This document shows positions 41,570-55,230 of a stretch of 64,000 nt of DNA, piece by piece. The first letter of the stretch is position 1. Every line of letters starts with the position of its first letter. The position numbers were made by a program, and so were the translations under genes. The notes under the pieces are model-generated. The model saw only the letters and a list, made by a program, of their open reading frames with translations. It did no database searches and had not been told where the DNA came from. The DNA is from Bathynomus jamesi. Lineage: Eukaryota; Arthropoda; Malacostraca; Isopoda; Cirolanidae. The DNA lies in the NCBI GenBank assembly GCA_023014485.1, contig JAJOZX010003213.1:467001-531000 (forward strand), read 5' to 3'.

Positions 41570-43546
41570 TGTTAGACCCTTCCTCTTCTATGTCCCTATG
41601 GTGTCTCGTATCGACGAGGCGTTCTTGTTGTGAGGCAAGCAACGGATATTTCTTCTATAACATTCTAATTCTTTTCGGTCGCCTCTGGTTAAACTCTTGG
41701 CTACAGACTCGCCAGACTGTTATGCCAATATCTTCTATGGTGCTTGGGTTGTCTCTTAATTTGGGCAAAGGTTCGCCAATTTTTAATTCTTCTCTTTCTA
41801 TAATACTCTGATACTTTCTCTGATACTAAAATTATCGACTTTACTGGCTAAGTTCTTCTGAAGAGAGCACGGCTCGAAGGGAAAAATAAAAAGTTTCTCT
41901 TACATTTAGTTTACTTCTCAAAATGTACAGGTAGTGCTCTGAATTTACAGGGGTAGAGGTTCGACCTCTTTCGACCATGGCTCAGGCCGGAATCTAAAAA
42001 TATTAAGAAGGCAAGGGGCCTCTGCCTCCTCCCCGAAGCGAGGCTGCTAACAAGGGAGGCTCGTAATGAAGTGCTCCAATGAAGTGACTTAATCAAGAAG
42101 TCTAATGAAGAAGTGCCTGTAATTTTACAAGTACATGTATAATATAAACTTAAATGTTTGGGGGAAGACAGTCGAAGGTTAAGTTTCCCCCTTTTAAACA
42201 CATGATCAGACGTTTGAAAGATTGCAAATAAAAATTTAATAAAAATAAAAACTAATTTGTATTTTTCGCCCTCTACATTTATGAAGGCGATATCATTTCG
42301 TAATAGTACACATAAGTACAAATTAAGTACACGACTGAGTACGTATTAATTTTGGTTCATTACAATTACGATTACAATTATGGATTACTTCACATACGCT
42401 TATGATTGTCCATTACAGTTCTATTAAAGTACATTCTTACATTATCAATTAAATCATTACATTTAATTACAGTTTCATTGAAGTACATTACAAGTTATTA
42501 TTAATTACAGTTTCATTAAAGTACATTACGTTATATTAAATTAAAGTATTACAGTTAATTACAATTAAATTAAACAGTTACTATAACTTTGTTTTGTTTT
42601 TACAGTGTTTCATATTAATAGACAATTTAGATGTTAGAAATATAATACAAAGTACATGGCACATACGAGATAATTTATTTACGAAATAATATGCTATAAT
42701 ATGTTATGAATTTGAAATCAGAGCGAACGGAGATATTTTATCTTTGAGGCGCTCGAATCTGTCGTCGTGAGCGGAATTCGATCTTAGTAAGCATTTATGA
42801 ATATCTTGAGGGGTGAACGCACTTGAAAAAAAATAATAAAAAAAACAATACGAGAACGTAGTTTTGCGTTTTCGAACGAACGAGAAAAAATGAATATTTA
42901 ATAAAATTTATATAGGATAATGATCAAGGGGAATTAATGACGGGAAAACGTGACGTATGGATGAATATGGTTGAATAATAATGTTTATACTACATAACAT
43001 ATAAATAATGACTTCTATAGAGTGTACAGTTTTTATTATGATGTTAAAGAATTTTCATACATTGAATACTAGATATATGATGAAGGGAAATAAATGACGG
43101 GAAAATGTGACGTCATAGTTATTGAATTTTTACGTATAGTACAAATCATTATTAGGAAGATTTACAAGAACGAATTAGAGACAAAGAGTGGGTAGTAATG
43201 ACTAAGAAGTACAACTACGGGTTCCAATCCTGTTACATGCAATGTGTATGCATAATCTAGGGTTGAGAGTGAGATGCAGGACAATTCATAATTAATTATA
43301 ATAACTTCTATAACAAATGGAAAATGGATACGACTAAACCATAGATATGGTAGATCGTAGGGTTGTGACACGAACAAAAATAGGAAGCTACAAGTAAAAT
43401 TATTATCCAAACTCGCGTTAAGCGATTTTGGTTCTTATGTAAAAATGGACATTCAAACATAAAAACTATACGAACATAAGTACTGCATGAAGACAATGAA
43501 TCCATATAATGATGGTATAGGAATTGTTCATTGTTCACTTTTTACA
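41570..43546 (-). repeat. LTR 2
   Basis: TGTTAGACCC to TTTTTACA, 1977 bp. Followed on the plus strand by the polypurine-tract complement GTATTTCCCCCTTC. Confidence 0.88.
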
Positions 43547-46500
43547 GTATTTCCCCCTTCAAAATGGTATTAATACAATAATATAATACAATTAATACAA
43601 TATAATACAATTGAGAAAATAACATCGTAACTAATTCAAGTTAGATGACGAATTTTTCTTTTTACAATACAAATTTTATACAGAACGAGTTCGGGTGGTT
43701 GAGTACAATGCAGAGTATCAAATCTTTAAAATGACACTTGCTTACAAAATATAAAAAAAAAATCAGATTAATACTTTAATTTATGCAAACAGAATAATAG
43801 GATTAATACATTAATTTAGACAAACAATTAAGTTAGACAAAGAATGATATTGTAAATTTTTTTAGCAAAATTTTATTTTTTTTCTGTGGGGAAAATTACA
43901 TTCATAATGAATAGGTAAAAGGGAAAAACATAAATTTTAAAGTTCATGGATTTTTCGAGGCTTCCATGATAGTACAATTGATAAACTAATTTTATTGACT
44001 ATTGTAGGTAAAAAAATTCGAATTATGTAATGGATGATGTATAGACCTGTGGTCAAGTGTGTATTTGGGTGTATTAGGTGCAAAGTGTGTATTTTACAAT
44101 TTCGAGGGACAGATTAGCTGATAGGATTGTTCAAGTAACTGAATAAATGCATGAGCAAGATATATTAGAAAGCACAAATGATTAAGACTAAACAGCATAG
44201 TTTGCACTTACGTAATGAAATAGTTTTATTGTGATATTCAATGATTTTAGCATAAGGGCTGTATATATATAGTATATATAATGTGCATACATGCATTTTT
44301 ATTGACTGTTGTAGGTACAAATCGAATTACGTAGTGGATGATGTATAGACCTGTGGTCAAACGTGTATTTATGTTTATTGGGTACAAAGTGTGTATCTGA
44401 TAATTTCGAGAGAGAGATTAGCTGAGAGGATTGTTAAATTAACTGTATAAATGCATGAGCGAGAATTTATATAAAGTAAGCAATAATTATTATGTATTAT
44501 GATGATGATGTTTGCATACAAGTTTTAATGCAAAACGGTTTTGGTCGACACTGGGTTCAACTGTGGTTGGGGTGTTAAAATAAAAATAAAATAAAAAACA
44601 AAGTTTGGAGTACTACATTCGGGGGAATTGAGTGACTAAGCGGGGGGTATAAGTTTGAAATTGACAATAAGTCTTTCGTGAGCACTTTGCTCTTTTTTTT
44701 AAAAAAAATTGCTTGTCACACTACTTAAAACAAAAATTAAAAAAAGTTGAAACAAAACGGAGGGACGGCATGTTCCTCATATACATTACAATAATTACCA
44801 AAATTGTTACAAACAATTGTAAAAACTATTTTGGTTACAAATAATGAATTACATAACTATATATTTATATACGCAAAACTGGCATGAAAAGAAAAGACAA
44901 ATCGGTCAATTTCCTTCTCACAACAAAACAAAGAAAGGTTAAGTAAAGACGCAACCCCGGTCAATTCAGGTTGAATTAAATTCTCTTTTACAACACAAAA
45001 AAAGGTTGAATTAAATTCTTAACTTACATTTTTCTTAAATTAAATTCTCTTAAATTACAAAGAAAAAGTTGAATTCAATTGACTGCATTGAAAACTAACT
45101 TGGGGCTCGAAATAAAAATGACTTGGGACTTGGAATACTTGGGATAATACTGACTTGGAAGAAAACTGTGACTTGAAAAATAACTTCGACTTGAAAAATA
45201 ACTTCGACTTGAAAAATAACTTCGACTTGAAAAATAACTTCGACTTGAAAAATAACTTCGACTTGAAAAATAACTTCGACTTGAAAAATAACTTCGACTT
45301 GGAATAAAACTGAGTTGGAATAAAACTGTCTGACTTCAAATAAAACTCTCTGACTTCAAATAAAACTCTCTGACTTCAAATAAAACTCTCTGACTTCAAA
45401 TAAAACTCTCTGACTTGAAATAAAACTCTGACTTGAACTCTGTCAAGTATTTCTATAAAATCTCTGTGGCGGTTGTCCATCTTGGGCAACCTTCTGACTT
45501 GACCTCTTATCAAGTATTCTGAAACTGTCTGACTTCAAATAAAACTCTGACTTGAGCTATATCAAGTATTTCTATAAAAATCTCTGGGGCGGTTATCCAT
45601 CTTGGCGCAACCTTCTGACTTGACCTCTTATCAAGTATTCTGAAACTAACTTGAAATTAACTGAAAATGGAAAATGACTGCACTTGATCTCTATTCAAGT
45701 GGAGACGATTAACCTCTGTTTTGGTTGACCCTCTTGGTGCAACCTTCTGACTTCAAAACTGACTTCAAAAAAATGACTTAAAAAAATGACTTCAAAAAAA
45801 TGACTTCAAGTATCTCTAAATCTATAAACGCTCTATAAACTCTCTCTCTTAATTTGCAAGTCAATTCAATTCAATAATTTGAAAAAATTTGCAAACAAAA
45901 ATATAAAATGTAAACAACACTTCACTCTAATGCACACGAAGGTACGATACTATTACGTTTGATACATAAAATAAATTATTCTATACTGAATATAACAGTG
46001 AAAATAACTGAAATTAACTCTCTGAAATTAACTCTCTGAAATTAACTCTCTTTGAAATTAACTCTCTTGAAATTAACTCTCTTGAAATTAACTCTCTTTG
46101 AAATTAACTCTCTTTGAAATTAACTGTTTTAATAAAAACAAATGTATCACTGGTGTCTGAAGTGTTCACTGTGTTTTGTGTTAAATTCTGGCTCCATACT
46201 AAATATTAACTGTTATAATACTGACTTTTCAAATGTTTACAAATTACTTAAAAAGACAAACTCTGTACTTAACAAAATTTTCTATGGGGAAATCCTTGAG
46301 ACGTGTCCTGAAGACGTCTTGCTGGCTACTTCTTCTTGGATGAAACTAGGCGTGGAGAACTTGGAGTCGTGACACACCGGTTCAAGGGTGGATGTTACGA
46401 ACTAGAAGTCGTGACACGCCGGTCAACTGGTTTTATCCTGATGCAGGGTAATTTCTATCTTGGCCAAAGAGTGGCCTCTTCTTAAATCTTCTTGTTAAAA

Positions 46501-46625
46501 TCTTCTTCTTCTTAAAATAATCTTCTTCTTAAAATAATAATCTTCTTAAAATAATAATCTTAAAATAATCTTCTTAAAATAATCTTCATAAAATCTGTTA
46601 AGATCCTGGTAAAGGGTCGCCAGAC
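43547..46625 (-). mobile_element. Internal region 2 of the LTR array
   Basis: 3079 bp, same order of parts as internal region 1. Seven 18-bp units. No protein domain recognised. Confidence 0.85.
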
Positions 46626-48599
46626 TGTTAGACCCTTCCTCTTCTATGTCCCTATGGTGTCTCGTATCGACGAGGCGTTCTTGTTGTGAGGCAAGCAACG
46701 GATATTTCTTCTATAACATTCTAATTCTTTTCGTCGCCTCTGGTTAAACTCTTGGCTACAGACTCGCCAGACTGTTATGCCAATATCTTCTATGGTGCTT
46801 GGGTTGTCTCTTAATTTGGGCAAAGGTTCGCCAATTTTTAATTCTTCTCTTTCTATAATACTCTGATACTTTCTCTGATACTAAAATTATCGACTTTACT
46901 GGCTAAGTTCTTCTGAAGAGAGCACGGCTCGAAGGGAAAAATAAAAAGTTTCTCTTACATTTAGTTTACTTCTCAAAATGTACAGGTAGTGCTCTGAATT
47001 TACAGGGGTAGAGGTTCGACCTCTTTCGACCATGGCTCAGGCCGGAATCTAAAAATATTAAGAAGGCAAGGGGCCTCTGCCTCCTCCCCGAAGCGAGGCT
47101 GCTAACAAGGGAGGCTCGTAATGAAGTGCTCCAATGAAGTGACTTAATCAAGAAGTCTAATGAAGAAGTGCCTGTAATTTTACAAGTACATGTATAATAT
47201 AAACTTAAATGTTTGGGGGAAGACAGTCGAAGGTTAAGTTTCCCCCTTTTAAACACATGATCAGACGTTTGAAAGATTGCAAATAAAAATTTAAAAAATA
47301 AAAACTAATTTGTATTTTTTCGCGCCCTCTACATTTATGAAGGCGATATCATTTCGTAATAGTACACATAAGTACAAATTAAGTACACGACTGAGTACGT
47401 ATTAATTTTGGTTCATTACAATTACGATTACAATTATGGATTACTTCACATACGCTTATGATTGTCCATTACAGTTCTATTAAAGTACATTCTTACATTA
47501 TCAATTAAATCATTACATTTAATTACAGTTTCATTGAAGTACATTACAAGTTATTATTAATTACAGTTTCATTAAAGTACATTACGTTATATTAAATTAA
47601 AGTATTACAGTTAATTACAATTAAATTAAACAGTTACTATAACTTTGTTTTGTTTTTACAGTGTTTCATATTAATAGACAATTTAGATGTTAGAAATATA
47701 ATACAAAGTACATGGCACATACGAGATAATTTATTTACGAAATAATATGCTATAATATGTTATGAATTTGAAATCAGAGCGAACGGAGATATTTTATCTT
47801 TGAGGCGCTCGAATCTGTCGTCGTGAGCGGAATTCGATCTTAGTAAGCATTTTGAATATCTTGAGGGTGAACGCACTTGAAAAAAATAATAAAAAAAAAC
47901 AATACGAGAACGTAGTTTTGCGTTTTCGAACGAACGAGAAAAAATGAATATTTAATAAAATTTATATAGGATAATGATCAAGGGGAATTAATGACGGGAA
48001 AACGTGACGTATGGATGAATATGGTTGAATAATAATGTTTATACTACATAACATATAAATAATGACTTCTATAGAGTGTACAGTTTTTATTATGATGTTA
48101 AAGAATTTTCATACATTGAATACTAGATATATGATGAAGGGAAATAAATGACGGGAAAATGTGACGTCATAGTTATTGAATTTTTACGTATAGTACAAAT
48201 CATTATTAGGAAGATTTACAAGAACGAATTAGAGACAAAGAGTGGGTAGTAATGACTAAGAAGTACAACTACGGGTTCCAATCCTGTTACATGCAATGTG
48301 TATGCATAATCTAGGGTTGAGAGTGAGATGCAGGACAATTCATAATTAATTATAATAACTTCTATAACAAATGGAAAATGGATACGACTAAACCATAGAT
48401 ATGGTAGATCGTAGGGTTGTGACACGAACAAAAATAGGAAGCTACAAGTAAAATTATTATCCAAACTCGCGTTAAGCGATTTTGGTTCTTATGAAAAATG
48501 GACATTCAAACATAAAAACTATACGAACATAAGTACTGCATGAAGACAATGAATCCATATAATGATGGTATAGGAATTGTTCATTGTTCACTTTTTACA
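46626..48599 (-). repeat. LTR 3
   Basis: TGTTAGACCC to TTTTTACA, 1974 bp. Several single-base indels relative to LTRs 1-2, mostly in homopolymers. Confidence 0.88.
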
Positions 48600-51500
48600 G
48601 TATTTCCCCCTTCAAAATGGTATTAATACAATAATATAATACAATTAATACAATATAATACAATTGAGAAAATAACATCGTAAACTAATTCAAGTTAGAT
48701 GACGAATTTTTCTTTTTACAATACAAATTTTATACAGAACGAGTTCGGGTGGTTGAGTACAATGCAGAGTATCAAATCTTTAAAATGACACTTGCTTACA
48801 AAATATAAAAAAAAAATCAGATTAATACTTTAATTTATGCAAACAGAATAATAGGATTAATACATTAATTTAGACAACAATTAAGTTAGACAAAGAATGA
48901 TATTGTAAATTTTTTTAGCAAAATTTTTTTTTTTCTGTGGGGAAAATTACATTCATAATGAATAGGTAAAAGGGAAAACAAAATTTTAAAGTTCATGGAT
49001 TTTTCGAGGCTTCCATGATAGTACAATTGATAAACTAATTTTATTGACTATTGTAGGTAAAAAAATTCGAATTATGTAATGGATGATGTATAGACCTGTG
49101 GTCAAGTGTGTATTTGGGTGTATTAGGTGCAAAGTGTGTATTTTACAATTTCGAGGGACAGATTAGCTATAGGATTGTTCAAGTAACTGAATAAATGCAT
49201 GAGCAAGATATATTAGAAAGCACAAATGATTAAGACTAAACAGCATAGTTTGCACTTACGTAATGAAATAGTTTTATGTGATATTCAATGATTTTAGCAT
49301 AAGGGCTGGTATATATATAGTAATATAATGTGCATACATGCATTTTTATTGACTGTTGTAGGTACAAATCGAATTACGTAGTGGATGATGTATAGACCTG
49401 TGGTCAAACGTGTATTTATGTTTATTGGGTACAAAGTGTGTATCTGATAATTTCGAGAGAGAGATTAGCTGAGAGGATTGTTAAATTAACTGTATAAATG
49501 CATGAGCGAGAATTTATATAAAGTAAGCAATAATTATTATGTATTATGATGATGATGTTTGCATACAAGTTTTAATGCAAAACGGTTTTGGTCGACACTG
49601 GGTTCAACTGTGGTTGGGGTGTTAAAATAAAAAAAAATAAAAAACAAAGTTTGGAGTACTACATTCGGGGGAATTGAGTGACTAACGGGGGGTATAAGTT
49701 TGAAATTGACAATAAGTCTTTCGTGAGCACTTTGCTCTTTTTTTTAAAAAAAAGATTGCTTGTCACACTACTTAAAACAAAAATTAAAAAAGTTGAAACA
49801 AAACGGAGGGACGGCATGTTCCTCATATACATTACAATAATTACCAAAATTGTTACAAACAATTGTAAAAACTATTTTGGTTACAAATAATGAATTACAT
49901 AACTATATATTTATATACGCAAAACTGCATGAAAAGAAAAGACAAATCGGTCAATTTCCTTCTCACAACAAAACAAAGAAAGGTTAAGTAAAGACGCAAC
50001 CCGGTCAATTCAGGTTGAATTAAATTCTCTTTTACAACACAAAAAAAGGTTGAATTAAATTCTTAACTTACATTTTTCTTAAATTAAATTCTCTTAAATT
50101 ACAAAGAAAAAGTTGAATTCAATTGACTGCATTGAAAACTAACTTGGGGCTCGAAATAAAAATGACTTGGGACTTGGAATACTTGGGATAATACTGACTT
50201 GGAAGAAAACTGTGACTTGAAAAATAACTTCGACTTGAAAAATAACTTCGACTTGAAAAATAACTTCGACTTGAAAAATAACTTCGACTTGAAAAATAAC
50301 TTCGACTTGAAAAATAACTTCGACTTGAAAAATAACTTCGACTTGAAAAATAACTTCGACTTGAAAAATAACTTCGACTGGAATAAAACTGAGTTGGAAT
50401 AAAACTGTCTGACTTCAAATAAAACTCTCTGACTTCAAATAAAACTCTCTGACTTCAAATAAAACTCTCTGACTTCAAATAAAACTCTCTGACTTGAAAT
50501 AAAACTCTGACTTGAACTCTGTCAAGTATTTCTATAAATCTCTGTGGCGGTTGTCCATCTTGGCGCAACCTTCTGACTTGACCTCTTATCAAGTATTCTG
50601 AAACTGTCTGACTTCAAATAAAACTCTGACTTGAGCTATATCAAGTATTTCTATAAAAATCTCTGGGGCGGTTATCCATCTTGGCGCAACCTTCTGACTT
50701 GACCTCTTATCAAGTATTCTGAAACTAACTTGAAATTAACTGAAAATGGAAAATGACTGCACTTGATCTCTATTCAAGTGGAGACGATTAACCTCTGTTT
50801 TGGTTGACCCTCTTGGTGCAACCTTCTGACTTCAAAAAACTGACTTCAAAAAAATGACTTAAAAAAAATGACTTCAAAAAAATGACTTCAAGTATCTCTA
50901 AATCTATAAACGCTCTATAACTCTCTCTCTTAATTTGCAAGTCAATTCAATTCAATAATTTGAAAAAATTTGCAAACAAAAATATAAAATGTAAACAACA
51001 CTTCACTCTAATGCACACGAAGGTACGATACTATTACGTTTGATACATAAAATAAAATTATTCTATACTGAATATAACAGTGAAAATAACTCTGAAATTA
51101 ACTCTCTGAAATTAACTCTCTGAAATTAACTCTCTTTGAAATTAACTCTCTTGAAATTAACTCTCTTGAAATTAACTCTCTTTGAAATTAACTCTCTTTG
51201 AAATTAACTGTTTTAATAAAAACAAATGTATCACTGGTGTCTGAAGTGTTCACTGTGTTTTGTGTTAAATTCTGGCTCCATACTAAATATTAACTGTTAT
51301 AATACTGACTTTTCAAATGTTTACAAATTACTTAAAAAGACAAACTCTGTACTTAACAAAATTTTCTATGGGGAAATCCTTGAGACGTGTCCTGAAGACG
51401 TCTTGCTGGCTACTTCTTCTTGGATGAAACTAGGCGTGGAGAACTTGGAGTCGTGACACACCGGTTCAAGGGTGGATGTTACGAACTAGAAGTCGTGACA

Positions 51501-51708
51501 CGCCGGTCAACGGTTTTATCCTGATGCAGGGTAATTTCTATCTTGGCCAAAGAGTGGCCTCTCTTAAAATCTTCTTGTTAAAATCTTCTTCTTCTTAAAA
51601 TAATCTTCTTCTTAAAATAATAATCTTCTTAAAATAATAATCTTAAAATAATCTTCTTAAAATAATCTTCATAAAATCTGTTAATATCCTGGTAAAGGGT
51701 CGCCAGAC
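48600..51708 (-). mobile_element. Internal region 3 of the LTR array
   Basis: 3109 bp. Nine 18-bp units, the most in the array. Many single-base deletions relative to regions 1-2. Confidence 0.85.
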
Positions 51709-53672
51709 TGTTAGACCTTCCTCTTCTATGTCCCTATGGTGTCTCGTATCGACGAGGCGTTCTTGTTGTGAGGCAAGCAAACGGATATTTCTTATATAAC
51801 ATTCTAATTCTTTTCGGTCGCCTCTGGTTAAACTCTTGGCTACAGACTCGCCAGACTGTTATGCCAATATCTTCTATGGTGCTGGGTTGTCTCTTAATTT
51901 GGGCAAAAGGGTCGCCATTTTAATTCTTCTCTTTCTATAATACTCTGATACTTTCTCTGATACTAAAATTATCGACTTTACTGCTAAGTTCTTCTGAAGA
52001 GAGCACGGCTCGAAGGGAAAAATAAAAAGTTTCTCTTACATTTAGTTTTACTTCTCAAAATGTACAGGTAGTGCTCTGAATTTACAGGGGTAGAGGTTCG
52101 ACCTCTTTCGACCAGGCTCAGGCCGGAATCTAAAAATATTAGAAGGCAAGGGCCTCTGCCCCCTCCCCGAAGCGAGGCTGCTAACAAGGGAGGCTCGTAA
52201 TGAAGTGCTCCAATGAAGTGACTTAATCAAGAAGTCTAATGAAGAAGTGCCTGTAATTTTACAAGTACATGTATAATATAAACTTAAATGTTTGGGGGAA
52301 GACAGTCGAAGGTTAAGTTTCCCCCTTTTAAACACATGATCAGACGTTTGAAAGATTGCAAATAAAAATTTAATAAAAATAAAAACTAATTTGTATTTTT
52401 CGCCGTCTACATTTATGAAGGCGATATCATTTCGTAATAGTACACATAAGTACAAATTAAGTACACGACTGAAGTACGTATTAATTTTGGTTCATTACAA
52501 TTACGATTACAATTATGGATTACTTCACATACGCTTATGATTGTCCATTACAGTTCTATTAAAGACATTCTTACATTATCAATTAATCATTACATTTAAT
52601 TACAGTTTTCATTGAAGTACATTACAAGTTATTATTAATTACAGTTTCATTAAAGTACATTACGTTATATTAAATTAAAGTATTACAGTTAATTACAATT
52701 AAACAGTTACTATAACTTTGTTTTGTTTTTACAGTGTTTCATATTAATAGCCAATTTAGATGTTAGAAATATAATACAAGTACATGGCAATACGAGATAA
52801 TTTATTACGAAATAATATACTATAATATGTTATGAATTTGAAATCAGAGCCGAACGGAGATATTTTATCTTTGAGGCGCTCGAATCTGTCGTCGTGAGCG
52901 GAATTCGATCTTAGTAAGCATTTATGAATATCTTGAGGGGTGAACGCACTTGAAAAAAAATAATAAAAAAAACAATACGAGAACGTAGTTTTGCGTTTTC
53001 GAACGAACGAGAAAAAATGAATATTTAATAAAATTTATATAGGATAATGATCAAGGGGAACTTAATGACGGGAAAACGTGACGTATGGATGAATATGGTT
53101 GAATAATAATGTTTATACTAATAACATATAAATAATGACTTCTATAGAGTGTACAGTTTTTATTATGATGTTAAAGAATTTTCATACATTGAATACTAGA
53201 TATATGATGAAGGGAAATAAATGACGGGAAAATGTGGACGTCATAGTTATTGAATTTTACGTATAGTACAAATCATTATTAGGAAGATTTAAGACAACGA
53301 ATTAGAGACAAAGAGTGGGTAGTAATGACTAAGAAGTACACTACGGGTTCCAATCCTGTTACATGCAATGTGTATGCATAATCTAGGGTCGAGGGTGAGA
53401 TGCAGGACAATTCATAATTAATTATAATAACTTCTATAAAAAATGGAAAATGGATACGACTAAACCATAGATATGGTAGATCGTAGGGTTGTGACACGAA
53501 CAAAAATAGGAAGCTACAAGTAAAATTATTATCCAAACTCGCGTTAAGCGATTTTGGTTCTTATGTAAAAATGGACATTCGAACATAAAAATTATACGAA
53601 CATAAGTACTGCATGAAGACAATGAATCCATATAATGATGGTATAGGAATTGTTCATTGTTCACTTTTTACA
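51709..53672 (-). repeat. LTR 4 (5' LTR of the first tandem block)
   Basis: TGTTAGACCT to TTTTTACA, 1964 bp. The sequence after ACA is host-like TATATATG instead of the polypurine tract, which fixes the true outer LTR edge. Confidence 0.88.
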
Positions 53673-53735
53673 TATATATGTATATGATGAATAAAACCAC
53701 GAAGGAAAAAGAAACACAAAGGGGTGCTCAAGCGC

Positions 53736-53757
53736 TTTCGTCTAATGACATCCTCAG
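53736..53757 (-). ncRNA. Possible hammerhead ribozyme core, left arm
   Basis: Exact mirror of the core in the right arm, on the minus strand (CTGAGGA complement at 53751-53757, GAAA complement at 53736-53739). The same reservations apply. Confidence 0.4.
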
Positions 53758-53841
53758 GAACACTGGAGTGAAAGGACAGATCAAGGCAATATATAGGTTA
53801 CAAAAATAAACATACATACATACATATTCACATATATATAC

Positions 53842-53876
<35 letters not shown>

Positions 53877-54009
53877 AATATATACATATATATAGTAAGC
53901 ATAGAAAAAAAATATATTTATATTTATTTTTATTTCTTTATTCTTCTGTGACCATATAAATGTTGGCTCCCACAATTTTTTCTATGCTTACTATATATAT
54001 GTATATATT

Positions 54010-54044
<35 letters not shown>

Positions 54045-54128
54045 GTATATATATGTGAATATGTATGTATGTATGTTTATTTTTGTAACCTATATATTGC
54101 CTTGATCTGTCCTTTCACTCCAGTGTTC

Positions 54129-54150
54129 CTGAGGATGTCATTAGACGAAA
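54129..54150 (+). ncRNA. Possible hammerhead ribozyme core, right arm
   Basis: CTGAGGA (fits CUGANGA), then a short stem TGTC-ATTA-GAC, then GAAA, the conserved order of a hammerhead core. Stem III would be very short and the UH cleavage site is not clear. Such minimal hammerheads are known in Penelope-like retroelements of arthropods; the assignment is an inference. Confidence 0.4.
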
Positions 54151-54239
54151 GCGCTTGAGCACCCCTTTGTGTTTCTTTTTCCTTCGTGGTTTTATTCATC
54201 ATAAATACTTTTCACGTGTCACTTTCGTGAAATAATTTT

Positions 54240-54248
54240 TCATATATG

Positions 54249-54319
<71 letters not shown>

Positions 54320-54416
54320 GTATATATATATATATATGTGTATGTATATATATATATATAATATATATATATATGTATATATGTATATATATATGTATAT
54401 ATATATATTGTGTATG

Positions 54417-54449
<33 letters not shown>

Positions 54450-54523
54450 GTATATATATATATATATGTATATATATGTATGTATATATATATGTGTATA
54501 CATATATGTATATATATAATATG

Positions 54524-54615
<92 letters not shown>

Positions 54616-54624
54616 TGTATATAC

Positions 54625-54672
<48 letters not shown>

Positions 54673-54673
54673 T

Positions 54674-54700
<27 letters not shown>
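54240..54700. repeat. (TA)n field with TG interruptions
   Basis: Long alternating TA with regular TATG and TGTG interruptions. Gives spurious open frames on both strands. Confidence 0.95.
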
Positions 54701-54704
<4 letters not shown>

Positions 54705-55230
54705 AAAATAAAAATACAAATTAAAAATAGAGATCAATTATGCATTTTAATGAGCTAACATAATTTTATAATATTCTTAAAAATAAAAGTAAATCGAACC
54801 ATAGATGAATTTCGACCAAGAATAAAAAAGTTATTTGAAATGGAAGGAAGCATTTCGAACAATCTTTTCTTTTAATAATTTCAGGCAAATTTTACATTAA
54901 AAATTATTTTTAGATAATAAAAAAAAATATTAAAAAGGTTTAATAATTTTTGCATGTTAAGTAGAAAAATCATACTCTTTCGTTAAATGTTGATAGAATT
55001 TGAATTATTTGATATTTTGGTCTGAAAACTTGTTTGCATATGATAAATACATATGTTTTATTGTGTAGAAGTTTTATTAAAATTAAATGACTGAAATTTA
55101 GGGTATGTGCGGTCATACGGGTAATTTCCCGATCGTACAGAGCAGGATAAATTAGGTACATGATCGATTAATTGTTACGCTACTTCTGTCACCATAATCA
55201 AAATAATTATAAAACTCGTTAAAACTTTTG

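Larger units (their letters stand above)
36514..53672 (-). mobile_element. Tandem non-autonomous LTR retrotransposon: LTR-I-LTR-I-LTR-I-LTR
   Basis: Four LTRs of about 1.97 kb separated by three internal regions of about 3.1 kb, all in one direction (minus), period about 5.06 kb. Both outer ends abut (TA)n, with TATATA at 36508-36513 and 53673-53678, consistent with a target duplication. Each internal region starts after an LTR with a primer-binding-site-like TGGCGACCCTTTACCAGG (minus strand) and ends at a GAAGGGGGAAA polypurine tract before the next LTR. No gag, protease or pol domain is present, so movement would depend on another element. Confidence 0.85.
53684..54192. repeat. Near-perfect palindrome, about 509 bp
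   Basis: Arms of about 217-227 bp (53684-53910 and 53976-54192) are almost exact reverse complements around a loop of about 65 bp. The outer end reads ATGATGAATAAAACCACG and the inner end AGTAAGCATAGAAAAAA. It is absent from the sister flank at 59279-60150, so it is a distinct insertion into (TA)n. Each arm contains a hammerhead-like core (see separate entries). Confidence 0.9.
53673..55230. other. AT-rich flank with palindrome and (TA)n
   Basis: Separates the first tandem block from the next truncated unit. It contains the 0.5-kb palindrome, a (TA)n field at 54240-54700 and about 530 bp of AT-rich sequence. The part from about 54240 to 55230 recurs at 59279-60150. The long Ile-Tyr frames here are (TA)n translations, not genes. 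Confidence 0.7.

Noticed and set aside
54240..54758. Open frames rich in Ile-Tyr-Met (up to 170 residues) here and at 59219-59677
   Set aside because: They are translations of (TA)n microsatellite with TG interruptions, open on both strands and in several frames.
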